Shown here: positions 21,598-34,298 of the stretch, one piece after another
Numbering within the stretch: position 1 is the first letter of the stretch
How the letters are laid out: every line of letters starts with the position of its first letter
Assembly: GCF_002288925.2 (NCBI RefSeq)
Contig: NW_022098076.1
Location: forward strand, 70,067,004 to 70,131,003
Length of the DNA stretch: 64,000 nucleotides
Reading direction: 5' to 3'
From: Delphinapterus leucas
Lineage: Eukaryota > Chordata > Mammalia > Artiodactyla > Monodontidae
The notes under the pieces: generated by a model
What the model was told of the DNA's origin: nothing
The model's input: only the letters and a program-made list of their open reading frames with translations
The model's database searches: none
Program-made: the position numbers and the translations under genes

Positions 21598-22295
21598 AGA
21601 TATCTCAATAAAGTTCATATTGGAACAATGTCAGGCAACAAAGTCAACATAAAATCAGCTAAGAAGACATTGTTTACTGAAGTGGTAGTGGTGATGGGGG
21701 TGTAATTTGGAGAGGAGTTCCTGGGGTGCAATTTATGTCCTACTAGGTGGATGGTGCCTCCTCTGGTCTACAGAAGGATACCTGTAAAGATGACCAAGGA
21801 TGTATCAACAGCCCCAAAACGTTCCGGGTACAGCAATGATTTTCAATTATTCTGTGACTCTGTACCTTATACTTAACATTTCTGCATTTCAGTGTGTCAA
21901 TATTTAATATCATCTTTTGGTTCACAGAGTGTTTTAATAATTTTCAATATTTTTTCTGTGATTTACCTTTTAGATGACATAATTACTATTGAGTAAATTT
22001 GAAAGATAGAGTAAAGGGAATAAATTATATTCCTGTGTATTCTGTTCATAATCCTAGATCAGTAACAAAAATGTGAGACTCTAGAAACCATCTCTGTCCT
22101 TCAGCAGCTGGGTGGTTTGGAGATCATAACTTAAGCTCAGAGGACACCCATTTCTTACCTATAATATGATGAGAACAAGCTCATCTCTGACTTCTCCTGC
22201 AACCTTAGTCATGTTTCCTTCAAATGAATAGCAAAATATAAACTGTCTATGTTTGTTTAATTGTAAAATAAAAACTGAAAAAAAAAAGTTTTTTA
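21598..22295. other. Non-coding sequence, nothing identified
   Basis: No gene or repeat could be supported. Confidence 0.4.
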
Positions 22296-22306
22296 TCTCA
22301 TAAACA

Positions 22307-22516
22307 TTTTTTTTTTTTTTTTTTGCGGTACACGGGCCTCTCACTGCTGTGGCCTCTCCCGTTGTGGAGCACAGGCTCCGGACGCGCAGGCTCAGCGGCC
22401 ATGGCTCACGGGCCCAGCCGCTCCGCGACATGTGGGATCCTCCTGGACCGGGGCACAAACCCGCGTCCCCTGCATCGGCAGTCGGACTCTCAACCACTGC
22501 GCCACCAGGGAAGCCC
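22307..22516 (-). mobile_element. CHR SINE, antisense, full length
   Basis: Poly(T) start, then 'gcggtacacgggcctctcac', ending 'gccaccagggaagccc'. The target duplication 'tctcataaacatttt' is at 22296-22310 and 22517-22531. Confidence 0.97.
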
Positions 22517-22719
22517 TCTCATAAACATTTTAAACCTGAAGAGCATAAAGCAAATGTCATCTAACTGGTAAAAAAAAAAAAGTCTTCACTTCCTTTCTTC
22601 TGAATAGTTCCTTTCATATAAAAATACTAAACACCACTTTCATATCACTTAATCATTTTAAATGTACTAGAAGCAGATTTGAGCCATTTGATTCATTATT
22701 AACCAGGATTTCTATGATC

Positions 22720-22868
22720 TTATTTGAACTTCATGACAACTCTATGAGATATTATTAGCTCCATTTTTTTCAGATCGGGGTACTGAGTCTCACTGACTTA
22801 ACCAAAGTCACAAAGTCTGCATCCAAACTAAGGACTCAACTCTTCTAACTCCAAATCCACATTATATA
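22720..22868 (-). mobile_element. MIR SINE, antisense
   Basis: The order 'tcatgacaactctatgagat', 'ttattagctccattttttt' and 'taaccaaagtcacaaagtct' matches the reverse complement of MIR. Confidence 0.6.
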
Positions 22869-23539
22869 AGATGTATAGCAAGGCTCAACCAGAATGCTCT
22901 GGCTTATACTGACTGCTGATTAGACTCATGTACCTTCTTCGAAACTTTCTCCAACCGAACTCTTGTTCATTGTGTTTAACGGGAAAAATATTTGGCTTAT
23001 TGCCTCCCAAGGAATTCACCGATATTAACATATACCTTCCCAAGTGCCCCCTCATCCCTCCTAGATAGTGCTCTGCTGCTGGCCACTTTCAGCCAACAGG
23101 TTTCATGACCTGAGCTATACTCGGCTTTCCCAAGGAACACATCCCTCAGATAATTAAGTTTCTGCACCTTCGCTTTGAGGTAATCTTTCCTACTAAATAG
23201 CACAAGGCAATAGCGGAAAATATTTTAACTCTTTAAGAATGTATTTGAGCCTATTTTTAAAATAAAAAGAGAGAAAAGTTACAAAATAGTGCATTTGAAC
23301 ATAGGAAAAAAAAGAAGTTTCAAAGTGATATTTTAACACTGAAAGATTGCTTGAGTTCTTAGGGTGAGATCTTCCAATCCTAACAGATTTGGCTATTGAC
23401 AAAAATGTTTAAGCATCCTTGAAATATTTTCCAGATTCCAGTTATTACTACTCTGTAAAGATGACAGTATAGCTAAATCTGCCACATGATTGAAACATGC
23501 TAATATCATATCATTTGATCATGAGAGAACTTTCCTCAA
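22869..23539. other. Non-coding sequence, nothing identified
   Basis: No feature could be supported. Confidence 0.35.
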
Positions 23540-24147
23540 TATTCAAATGACATAGAACAGAATAGAAAAGTCCAGAAACTCACCCATATTTGTATGGTCA
23601 ATTGACTCTAACAAAGTTTCCAAGGCAATACAATAGGGAGAAGGTAGTATTTTAACACACTGTACTAGGACAACTTGCTATCAATTTAAAATAAAAAAAA
23701 AAAAGAAAAAAACCTTGACCTTTATCTCACCCATGTCAAAAATAATCAACTTGAAATGCATGATAGTAATGTAAGAGCTAAAACTACTAAGCTTCTGGAA
23801 GAATAGATAGGAGAAATTGTTATGATACTGAGAAAGGAAAAGGTTTCTAAAATAAGGCACAAACTATAGAAGGAAAAATGATAACATGGACTTAAAATTT
23901 TTTAAATTTTGTTTTACATAAGACAGCTAAGAAACCAAAAGTCAAGCCATAAATTAGAAGAAAATATTGATAATGCATATGTTTCACAAAAGACTTGATC
24001 CAGAATCTGTAATGACCTCTTTCAACTTAATCATAAGAAAAAGAACCCAATTAAAATATGGGCCACGTATTTGAAAAGATATTTCACAAAATAAGATATG
24101 CAAGTGTCCAGTAAGCACATGGAAAGATATTCAACTCCATTAGTTGT

Positions 24148-24598
24148 ATAAATTTCTTGAATTATTGTAGCAAATTACCGCAAACTGGATGGCTTAAAAT
24201 AGAAATTTATTGTCTCTCAGTTCTTGAGGCTTGAAGTCCAAAATCAAGGTGTTGGTACAGCCCTGTGGGCCTATTCCTTCTGAAACTTGTATGGGACTCT
24301 TTCCTTGTCTCTTAGCTTCTGGTGGTTAGCTGCCAGTTTTGGGGGTCCCTTGGCTTGCTGCATAATTCCAATCTCTGTCTTCATTGTCATATTGCATTCT
24401 CTCTGTGTGTCTCTGTCTTCACATGGCCTTCTTCTTATAAGGACACCTGCTATATTGCATTAAAGGGCCACTCTAATCTGGTATAAAATCTTCTGAACTA
24501 AGTACATGTTTAATAACCTTATTTCCAAATAGTCACATTCTGAGGTTCTGGGTCTTAGGACTTCAATATATCATTGGGGAGACATAATCCAATCCAGA
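24148..24598 (-). mobile_element. MLT1-like (ERVL-MaLR) LTR, antisense, inside L1M
   Basis: 'gtagcaaattaccgcaaact', 'ggatggcttaaaatagaaat' and 'cacatggccttcttcttata' followed by 'aggacacc' fit the reverse complement of a MaLR LTR. The L1M sequence resumes on the far side at the expected position, so this copy is younger than the L1M. Confidence 0.7.
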
Positions 24599-24640
24599 AA
24601 ATTACTTATCAGGGAACTGGAAATTAAAACCACAATTGAG

Positions 24641-24956
24641 GGGCTTCCCTGGTGGCGCAGTGGTTGAGAATCTGCCTGCTAATGCAGGGGACATGGGTTC
24701 AAGCCCTGGTCTGGGAGGATCCCACATGCCATAGAGCAACTAGGCCTATGAGCCGCAACTACTGAGCCTGCGCGTCTGGAGCCTGTGCCCCACAACAAGA
24801 GAGGCCGCAACAGTGAGAGGCCCGCGCGCCGCGATGAAGAGTGGCCCCCGCTTGCCACAACTAGAGAAAGCCCTCGCACAGAAACGAAGACCCAACACAG
24901 CAAAAATAAATAAATAAATTACTAAACTCCTACCCCCAACATAAAAAAAAAAAAAG
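24641..24956 (+). mobile_element. Long-type CHR SINE, full length, inside L1M
   Basis: At about 316 bp it has both the tRNA-like head and the long 3' body ending 'aaagccctcgcacagaaacg' and (AAAT)n. It differs from the short CHR copies, which end about 110 bp earlier. The target duplication 'aaaacc(c)acaattgag' is at 24626-24640 and about 24958-24973. Confidence 0.95.
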
Positions 24957-25616
24957 AAAAACCCACAATTGAGATACCCTTTAGATCAATGGGAATGACT
25001 AAGTTTAAAAGACTGACAATACCAGGTATTTGCATGGAGCCCTCATACATTGCTGGTGGGAATGCAAAATGGTACAACAATTTTAGGAAATAGTAAAGCA
25101 GATTTTTTTGTGTCTTTTGGGTTTTTTGTTTTTATTTTTACAAAATTAAGCATACGCTAATGATACAGCCTAGCAATCTCACTACTAGTTATTTGCCCAA
25201 TAAAAATGAAAACACAATTACTTGCAAACAAATGTTCAATAGTCATAGTAACAAAAATCTAGAAATAACTCAATATCCATCAACTGGTGGATGATGTGAC
25301 TATCCATATAACATCAACAGTGAAAAGGTGTAAACTATTAATACATATAACAACAGAGATGAATTTCAAAAAAAATCATACTAAGTGAAAAATTCAGTAG
25401 ATAAGTGGTTACTTATGGCTAAGGACTGGGAGAGGGGGTCTACTATGATGAGTAACAAGAAAAAAAATGTTTAGGACACTGACAACTTTTCTGTATCTTG
25501 ATTTTGGTGGTTATTCCAAGACTGTATTCAATTATCAAAATTTATTAAAGTTTACACTTAAATAAGTATCTTTTATTGCATGTAAATTATATCTCAGTAC
25601 AGCGAGGGGGAAGTGA

Positions 25617-27421
25617 AGTGGTAAAAACAAATATTAAAGCTGTGGACTCATGTATGTGGCTGATTTAGTTAACACTTTCACATTTTTAGAATCAAAATTT
25701 CAAGCCTCAAACAAGGGGCATCCTCTAAGATGAGTAGATGTCCTTTCCGTTGTTCAAAGAGTTGGCCGATCAGACTGGAATGTTAATGCTGTACAGAGAA
25801 AGCACCAGATAAAGTCGTCCGATTTATTTTTTCATATCATGTGTGAAGAAAGACTCTTTTCTTTCTCTCATTGCTTCTCTGTGGGACCAGAAAGGTATCA
25901 CCTTGGTAAGAGGGTAATATCTGCTTCCATGTGAGTGGTAGGCACAGTGGCTGATCTCTGAAGGTCACCTTCTGTTTGGACGCAGGTGCCTGTACCAGTA
26001 GGTGTCATCCTCTGATTCGATCAGACATCTACCTTGCCTGTGGTTCAGAGCCTATGCAACTGCCTTATCCCTCTGTAATCTAAATTTTGTTTTATTAGTT
26101 GGGGCCAAGCTTCTTTTCCCAGCATCTTTATCCTCAAGATCGAGTGTACTGTCTTTTAGGCTACCATCTCCTAGGGTGTCTTTGTCTATGAGATGCTTCT
26201 GGATGAGGGCATAGAGATTTCTGTTCCTAATTCTCAGTGAAATCAGAAATTTGTAAAGAGTACATTAAAAGTAAAGAAAGTGACTTTGGAGGGCAACTTG
26301 GCCTCCAATTTTCACTTCTCATAATCCTCTCAATCACAGACTTCCCAATCTTCTGGAGGTCGTCTGCCATAGTGGACATTTACATAAAAGTTATACCATT
26401 TTTATGTTTTATAAGCAGAGTTGAAATGTCCTATATTCCCTCAGTTCACCTTCTTATATAATATTTGAAATATAAATGAAAAAATATTGAGGATGAGGTT
26501 AAAAGGAAGTTGTTTCTTAAATATTTTGTTAATGTTCTTTATCATCAAATCTAATAGAGTCATTCTGCATATAATTACTAAAGAAAGCAGATGGCTTGAT
26601 AAATATTTTCTTTACAAAAGTAAGTCAAATGGCTAAGTCTGCTTCTAGAATTTGCTTTTGTGTTTTACTAAGTAATAGAGAAAATGGTCATTTTACTTAG
26701 TTTATTTAAAAATATATTTAGGTGTAAACTGGGACAATTGTCTGGAAATGAAGAAAGTTTACATCTTTAAGCTAAAAGAAAAATATATTTGAAATATATA
26801 TATGTACATATAAGCACATACACAAATATATGAACACACACACATCAGACTTTCTCCATTTTTATACTTTCAGGTCCTTTAATCTTCTATTCTGTACTTA
26901 TGCCCATATGATTTTCTTTCCTCCCTCTCTTCCTCATAACTGATGAGGAATTTCAACAAAAAAAACGCTTTTGCCACCGCTAGAAACTTTTCTTCAATGA
27001 ATTCATGGACACGTCAAAAAATTTCTAGAGCCAGTTTACTTCAGACTTTCTTTTCATCAATTAATTTTAAAATAATAATAATGGCTACCAAAATCAAGCA
27101 ATCTTCTTCAAGTAAAACATTGACACCTCCTTTCTTAGTATCAACAATTTCAAATCATAGAGGCAAAAATTGTCAATAATGGTGTTGTGTTGGATGCAAA
27201 TACCTTTTACTAACAACCATTACCTGTTCTTAGGAAATCTTGAGACCCTAAAGGCCTCAATATTTATTATTTATTTTTACAGATAAAAGATAAAACCAAT
27301 TAATGAGAGACCAAGAATAAGGTGGGAGAGGAAATGGTAATTAAATCAGGTTTTAAAATATATTGCTTATTCCTTATCCCTGTAATAATTCAACATCCAG
27401 GTGGAGGCAGATAGTTTGGTT
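25617..27421. other. Non-coding sequence, nothing identified
   Basis: No gene or transposon could be supported over about 1.8 kb. A degenerate AT/CA-rich tract is at about 26790-26850. Confidence 0.4.
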
Positions 27422-27436
27422 AGATTTCTATAGCAC

Positions 27437-27751
27437 AGACGATCCTATTTGCAGGGCAGGGAGACGCAGACGTAGAGAATGGACGTGTGGACACAGGGTA
27501 GGGGGGAGGGGAGGGTGGGATGAGTTGAGGGACTGGAATTGACATATATACACTACCATGTATAAAATAGACAGCTAGTGGGAACCTGCTGTATAGCACA
27601 AGGAGCTCAGCTCAGTGCTCTGTGGTGACCTAGGTCCAAGGGAAGGAGGTCCAAGAGGGAGGGCAGATATATGTATACCTATAGCTGTTTCACTTCATTG
27701 TACAGCAGAAACTAACACAAATTGTAAAGCAACTGTACCCCAATAAAAGGA
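27437..27751 (+). mobile_element. 5'-truncated LINE-1 3' UTR
   Basis: The sequence from 'gacgatcctatttgcagggc' through 'aactaacacaaattgtaaag' to 'ccccaataaaagg' is the cetartiodactyl L1 3' UTR. The target duplication 'agatttctatagcac' is at 27422-27436 and 27752-27766. The A-tail is unusually short. Confidence 0.9.
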
Positions 27752-27814
27752 AGATTTCTATAGCACCCTTAAATAGTGCAGATTTTTTTAACACATGAGT
27801 TTGCATTATATAAT

Positions 27815-28145
27815 GTATATTTTACAGATTATAGGATACAAGGTCACTATCCAAGCCAGTCATATTCCTATACACCAGTAATAGAAAATTGGAATTTGAA
27901 ATTAAAAAGAAAATTTGCTATAGCAGCAAAAATAAAGTACTTAGATATATATTTAACAAAATCAGAGCATTATCTATCTGATGAACACTGCACACCAGTG
28001 AAGGGAGTCAACATAGATCTAAATAAAGAAACAGCTATATTGTATTCAAGGATGGAAAGACCCAGTGTTTTAAAGGTGTTCATTCCCCACAATTTTCTTT
28101 CTAGATTCAATGCAATCCCAGCAGATATTTTTTATTTTGTCCCTT
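27815..28145 (+). mobile_element. Ancient L1 ORF2 fragment
   Basis: Phrases such as 'ttcctatacaccagtaatag', 'gtacttagatatatatttaa' and 'agattcaatgcaatcccagc' match the RT-to-C-terminal part of old L1 ORF2. The 126-aa open frame at 27776-28156 covers it, but the protein is diverged and no longer a usable gene. Confidence 0.7.
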
Positions 28146-28269
28146 TGAGTGCTTGAGGGAAAATAACAATCAATGTAAATTCAATTTTCCTAAATGTTTG
28201 CTAAAGTTCATAGAATTACTATACGTGGTTTAAATTTAACTCGCCAAAAGTTTCACTCAAACGATTAAG

Positions 28270-29005
28270 CTTGAGTTTTAGCTGACCCATGAGGGCTGTC
28301 AAATAAAAAACTAATCTGAATTTAGTTAAGGAGAGGCTTGATTCAAAAAGACTATTGCAACACGGGAGGGGGATTATTATAACAAAGGAAAGGGGACTAC
28401 TGAAATAGGGGAAAGGGGATATTTCAGTACAGGAAGGAGAACTATTTCAATTAATGGAGAAAGACTATTACAGTGGGAGAACACTCCAGCCCTAAGATCT
28501 AGAATTGCCTCAAAGATCAGGTAGAAAGGGCTTTTCTTTTCTAGGTGGGGCAGTAAACCAGGCTAGAAAGAACCATGTGTGGAGGAATAAGATGAGCAGG
28601 TGGCATGAACAGACAGTTGAACAGAAAAGGTTTTCTTTTCAGAAGGGGCCATTCCTTAATGGATCATCCCATAGTGCTTGTTTACGCTTAAGATTGGGCC
28701 AAAGTTCAGAGGCCTCGAGTGAGGAGAGGTGCCTCTTTAAAGTTTGGTTAAGTGAGAGGGCATTTTGTCAAGGCTACACAGTAGGTACAGTGAAGTTCAG
28801 CACTCGTGAGACAAATAATGGGAATATGCAGGGTCTGATCTTGTCATAGGCAATGAAGGCTCCTCCCTGCATCTTATCTAAGTCAGATAGAGAAGGTGAT
28901 TCTTAGCAATGAGCCATTTACCAGAACACAAAATGTTGGAGGATTTCTTAACTATCACTTTTCCAGGAGCGTGATGCTCAGGTAAAGTTCAGCATTGTCA
29001 GGGCC
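28270..29005 (-). mobile_element. Probable ERV-type LTR, antisense
   Basis: On the minus strand a long pyrimidine-rich tract with repeated 'ccccttt' words leads to an end resembling '...ttttatttgacagccctcat'. This style fits a mammalian LTR. I could not assign a family, and the boundaries are rough. The 114-aa frame at 28505-28849 on the + strand has no domain and is probably incidental. Confidence 0.4.
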
Positions 29006-29035
29006 CACTCAAAATTTGCAAAATGAAGATGCTGT

Positions 29036-30359
29036 TTTTCACAGAACTAGAACAAAAAATTTCACAATTTGTATGGAAACACAAAAGACCCCGAATAGCC
29101 AAAGCAATCTTGAGAACGAAAAAAGGAGCTGGAGGAATCAGGCTCCCTGACTTCAGACTATACTACAAAGCTACAGTAATCAAGACAGTATGGTACTGGC
29201 ACAAAAACAGAAAGATAGATCAATGGAACAGGATAGAAAGCCCAGAGATAAACCCACGCACATATGGACACCTTATCTTTGATAAAGGTGGCAGGAATGT
29301 ACAGTGGAGAAAGGACAGCCTCTTCAATAAGTGGTGCTGGGAAAACTGGACAGGTACATGTAAAAGTATGAGATTAGATCACTCCCTAACACCATACACA
29401 AAAATAAGCTCAAAATGGATTAAAGACCTAAATGTAAGGCCAGAAACTATCAAACTCTTAGAGGAAAACATAGGCAGAACACTCTATGACATAAATCACA
29501 GCAAGATCCTTTCTGACCCACCTCCTAGAGTAATGGAAATAAAAACAAAAATAAACAAATGGGACCTAATGAAACTTAAAAGCTTTTGCACAGCAAAGGA
29601 AACCATAAACAAGACCAAAAGACAACCCTCAGAATGGGAGAAAATATTTGCAAATGAAGCCACTGACAAAGGATTAATCTCCAAAATTTACAAGCAGCTC
29701 ATGCAGCTCAATAACAAAAAAACAAACAACCCAATCCAAAAATGGGCAGAAGACCTAAATAGACATTTCTCCAAAGAAGATATACAGACTGCCAACAAAC
29801 ACATGAAAGAATGCTCAACATCATTAATCATTAGAGAAATGCAAATCAAAACTACAATGAGATATCATCTCACACCAGTCAGAATGGCCATCATCAAAAA
29901 AATCTAGAAACAGTAAATGCTGGAGAGGGTGTGGAGAAAAAGGAACACTGCTGCAAGATGCACTGCCGGTGGGAATGTGAATTGGTTCAGCCACTATGGA
30001 GAACAGTATGGAGGTTCCTTAAAAAACTACAAATAGAACTACCATATGACCCAGCAATCCCACTACTGGGCACATACCCTGAGAAAACCAAAATTCAAAA
30101 AGAGTCATGTAGCAAAATGTTCATTGCAGCTCTATTTACAATAGCCCGGAGATGGAAACAACCTAAGTGCCCATCATCAGATGAATGGATAAAGAAGATG
30201 TGGCACATATATACAATGGAATATTACTCAGCCTTAAAAAGAAATGAAATTGAGCTATTTGTAATGAGATGGATAGACCTAGAGTCTGTCATACAGAGTG
30301 AAGTAAGTCAGAAAGAAAAAGACAAATACCGTATGCTAACACATATATATGGAATTTAA
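29036..30359 (+). pseudogene. LINE-1 ORF2 C-terminal fragment, frameshifted
   Basis: The sequence encodes the region after the reverse transcriptase core of L1 ORF2p, a cytoplasmic and nuclear endonuclease/reverse transcriptase that copies L1 RNA. A 294-aa open frame (29023-29907) retains recognisable ORF2 words such as '[13 protein letters not shown]' and '[17 protein letters not shown]'. Its apparent start Met is supplied by the target-site duplication and is not a native start. One extra A in the run near 29896 shifts the frame, and about 7 extra bases near 29955 shift it again. A second block (to 30359) then reads 'PYDPAIPLLGTYPEKTK' and 'KMWHIYTMEYYSALKR' and ends at the expected TAA. 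Endonuclease and RT domains are absent, so it cannot function. Confidence 0.9.
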
Positions 30360-30733
30360 GAAGAAAAAAAAGTGTCATGAAGAACCTAGTGGTAAGACAG
30401 GAATAAAGACGCAGACCTACTGGAGAACGGACTTGAGGATATGGGGAGGGGGAAGGGTGAGCTGTGACAGGGCGAGAGAGAGTCATGGATATATACACAC
30501 TAACAAACGTAAGGTAGATAGCTAGTGGGAAGCAGCCGCATGGCACAGGGATATCGGCTCGGTGCTTTGTGACCGCCTGGAGGGGTGGGATAGGGAGGGT
30601 GGGAGGGAGGGAGACGCAAGAGGGAAGACATATGGGAACATATGTATATGTATAACTGATTCACTTTGTTATAAAGCAGAAACTAACACACCATTGTAAA
30701 GCAATTATACCCCAATAAAGATGTTAAAAAAAA
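29036..30733 (+). mobile_element. 5'-truncated LINE-1, 1.7 kb, relatively young
   Basis: This copy contains the C-terminal third of ORF2, the complete 3' UTR and the 'ccccaataaagatgtt' end with poly(A). The target duplication 'aaaatgaagatg(c/t)tgt' is at 29020-29035 and 30734-30749, so the truncation is original. Relatively few disabling changes are seen, which makes it younger than the 48-54 kb copy. Confidence 0.95.
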
Positions 30734-30749
30734 AAAATGAAGATGTTGT

Positions 30750-33231
30750 CTTCTTCATTCAAGAAATTAACTTGATGCATTGTTCAGAACTACAAAAATA
30801 TAAATTCCCCATAAGTGGTCAATCTGACTGTGTATGTTGGAAATTTCTTATTTTTCTCTTTTTTCTTTTATAGTCTCAGCTACTAATGAGAAAACATTAG
30901 ATCATTTGAGTATACCTTTGTTCATTCATTTATTTGCTTAACAAATGAATCTAGGCTAGTGATGTAGGAAAAAGATTGGATATGGATCATATCAGGTTCA
31001 CTGTACTGTAAACAGGAGATGGAAAGATTTTCAAAGGAGACCTGAGGTTTTATTAATGAAAGCCTGTTTTGACTTCCCTACTGTCCTTGCAATCACTTTT
31101 TAAGCCTCAGTGGCTAAAGGACCCTGCTTTAGTGCCTTCCACCCCCTACTGGTGTGAGCTTTGGTCTAAGTAAAGAGGAGAAGGTCAAAGAAAAGCCTGA
31201 AAAGCACTCACTGCCTTTTCTCCACCTTCTAGGGCAACACATGCTGCTCTTCCCTGGGGTACAGCTACTCTTTATGAGAAGTAATATCGAGAAACTGATG
31301 GGCCCAGGTTCACCTTGAATTTTATCATTCTAATAAAGACATCATTAGTATTGCCTTTTTATTGAGTATGATAATCCAAAGTTTTATTATACAATGGTAC
31401 AATTTCTTTAAAAACTGCTGTATACACATAGTGATTTCCCCCTCCAGTATTAGAGGGGTTTATTTTTTATGAGGGTTTACTATAATATTCTATATACACT
31501 TGAAACAGTAGGTGTGGTTGCAGTTGGAGAGGATCACTGCAGTGCTCGCTGGGGTTGCCTTTTTCATAGACCACCTCATTCAAAAATGATTTTACCTTGT
31601 GCAATTGTAATTTAGAATAATTGCAGTAGTGGTAGTTGCATTTTTGGATTAAAGAACCCACATGTGAAGGTTTCTAAATGGTGATTTAATTTGTTAGGTA
31701 TAGTGGAGTTTTGGTTTGTTTTGTTGTCCACTCTCCCAGTCTTTTTCTCTGTCCTTTATGGAGATGGAAGACAGAGAAGAAAATATTTGGTGTGGAGAAA
31801 CATTTTTTTTAATGTACGTATCATGAAATTTTTTTTCTTCTCCAGACGTAATAAAGATACATCAGCACCAGTTTCAGAGACTTTATGAACAAAGCATTCA
31901 GAATACAGGATGCCAGGCACACACTTTGGAGGGAATAGAAAGCTGAGTTCCTTGCCAGCCTTGGAGGCAGTAACATAATACGGTGCTTATGAATTTGCAG
32001 CTACACGTACAGGGATGTGAGAAAGTCTATGGTGCTTTATTCCTTTCACTTAAACTGAATCTGACTCCATGTCTGCTTCATGCTGCCCTGAAGGTAAATT
32101 TTACATCAGCCTTACGGGAAGAGTCCAAATGACTAGATGGCTTATGCAGAGCAAAATATTCATGAATGACCACTCCAGCTTCAATCCACGCTGATGACCC
32201 TCATAGGCTCATTACTGCAACCCACCCGGTTCTGTGATGCTCAGTGGCTCTCTTACTTCTCTGCTGTTATTGGATGAGGGGAACATTGTCAAGAGCAGAA
32301 GCCTCAGTCCAGCCTCCCTAAGTGACTTGTGCATCCATTCTTCTTAGAAATTTGCCACTGTCCCAAGCCCCTGTGAGGATCTTGTGATCTCCAAACACTG
32401 CGCCTTTCCTAGCCTCAAATGTTCACCCCAACTGTCTCGCTCTAATTAAAAGAGCAATCCCTCTGTCTCCTTACCAGAAAACTTCCATTTTTTTAGACTT
32501 TCACAAAAGCTAAGAAGGTGGTTCTGTACAAAAGCCCTTGAGACAAGAAAACAAAGGCACTACCTCTGGAATGGCAGAGGAGAGAATACAGAAAACAAAC
32601 TAAAAATAGCTCGTATTCTCTCTCATTCTTCTATGGCAAAGAACACAAAATATAGACTACCATCTGAATACATCTTTCTGCCACCTTGGGTACTCGAATG
32701 TTGAAAGGGGATCACCTGAATAAGGCCCCAGAGGAGATTCAGTGCAGAAATCTTTATCATGCTCTTTCTTCATCCACTCTGAGGGAGGCAGATGAATGAG
32801 GGGAAAGAATCATGTAATTGAATTCCCAGTTGGGCCACTGACAATGTTATGTATATATGTATAGATTTATGTATCACTTAATGTTACGTCTGTACTCCAG
32901 GTTTCCTCATATGTATATGGGTGTGGGTATATTTTTAACTTGATTAGAGTTATCTCCAGGAAATATAGAAAAGAGCAGGATATACCACCTCAGTGTCATG
33001 GAGATTCCAAGGTAGGCTGAGTGGAACATGGCAGCAGGTCTGGAGTGAGTGCTGAGGAAGAGTAAACTCGTCCATAGGGTTAAACAAGTATCTGGCTTGG
33101 TGTTAGAATATAATCCAATCAAATGTTAAACATCTTGTTTTAAGGAATGAAAGCATTGCATAAAATACAGTATAATTTCATATTTCTTAATGTCTTGAAG
33201 ATATGCTTTATGTTGGGAAGTATATTTAAAG
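30750..33231. other. Non-coding sequence, nothing identified
   Basis: About 2.5 kb without a supportable gene or recognisable transposon. All frames are short and without motifs. Confidence 0.4.
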
Positions 33232-33242
33232 TTAGAGTCTTA

Positions 33243-33407
33243 GGGCTTCCCTGGTGGTGCAGTGGTTGAGAGTCCGCCTGCCGATGCAGGGGACACAGGT
33301 TTGTGCCCTGGTCCGGGAAGATCCCACATGCCGCGGAGCGGCTGGGCCAATAAGCCATGGCCGCTGAGCCTGCGTGTCCGGAGCCTGTGCTCCGCAACAG
33401 AAAAATA
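33243..33407 (+). mobile_element. CHR SINE lacking its 3' segment
   Basis: The head and body are normal up to 'gcctgtgctccgcaacag'. The usual last ~40 bp ('gagaggccacaacagtgaga' onwards) and the long poly(A) are replaced by 'aaaaata'. The target duplication 'ttagagtctta' is at 33232-33242 and 33408-33418, so the short form is how the element inserted or was trimmed within the duplications. Confidence 0.93.
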
Positions 33408-33418
33408 TTAGAGTCTTA

Positions 33419-34298
33419 AAACTTTCAGTTCCTTTCAGAAGGCAGATAAGAATTTTCTTACAGAGATAAGACAAAGGTGATATATTTCCTGTGGGAGGCT
33501 TCAGGTATGAATCTAGAGTCCACAAATGTGTACACAATACTTTAACCTTGGGGATGCAACCATATGAGTTTAAGATTTTGGTGTTTACGCTTTAAGCTTT
33601 AAGTTAAAGGCCAGCTCACTTGTTTATGAAGCTTTCTGTGTGTCTTTCTTTCATAGGTTGAACCTTCAAGGTGTCAGGAAAAAATGGCTTATACCAGGCT
33701 AATTCCTGTGGGGAATGTGAAGATGACAAAGAAGGACATTTGGAAGAGGCACTTGACGTCCTAATCTATCAGCTGATTACCATTATTTAGTTCTTGTAGC
33801 CTTTGTGTCTCTCAGTGTCTAATAAATGGTGTTTCCTCTTTGTCTTCAGTCAAGCAAAATTTAATTGCTAGTGTCCTGACAGCTTAGCTCATTCCATTCC
33901 TCCTGCAGGTGAGCCGATGGCCACTTATAGCAAGATGAGTCACAGAGGTGGAGGGGTTGCACTAGGCTCTGAAGACCCCATTCCCGTTTCTGCACCTTAA
34001 TAACTTTCAGTTTGGGCAGTCATTTAAAATCTTTTCATTATACGTCTATCTTATTATAAATAGTGTTAGTAATGCTATTACTAATATTTGCATTCCATCT
34101 ATTACAGGGCGTTCACTGTGACCTATTGTGCTTGTAAAGGAATATGTAAATGAAAAAACTAACTATAATATTAAAATGAGACACATCTGGCTAGGTTCAT
34201 TTTGGTTAATAGCCCCATGCATTTGCAAAGTTCCCAGCCAAAATGATCCTGAAAAGATAAAGCTAGGACAGGCAATTCTGAGGAGAACTTTAAACCTA
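33419..34298. other. Non-coding sequence
   Basis: No gene could be supported. A weak MIR-like stretch may lie at about 34000-34090. Confidence 0.35.

Larger units (their letters stand above)
23540..25616 (+). mobile_element. Ancient L1M-type LINE-1, split by two insertions
   Basis: The pieces 23540-24147, about 24599-24640 and 24974-25616 read, in order, through the C-terminal ORF2 region and 3' UTR of an old L1. Examples are 'acttgatccagaatctgtaa', then 'aactggaaattaaaacc', then 'cattgctggtgggaatgcaa' and 'caatatccatcaactggtgg'. Reading frames are fully destroyed. An antisense MLT1-like LTR and a long CHR SINE interrupt it. Confidence 0.8.

Noticed and set aside
27776..28156. 126-aa open frame as a possible gene
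   Set aside because: Its sequence is a decayed L1 ORF2 fragment.
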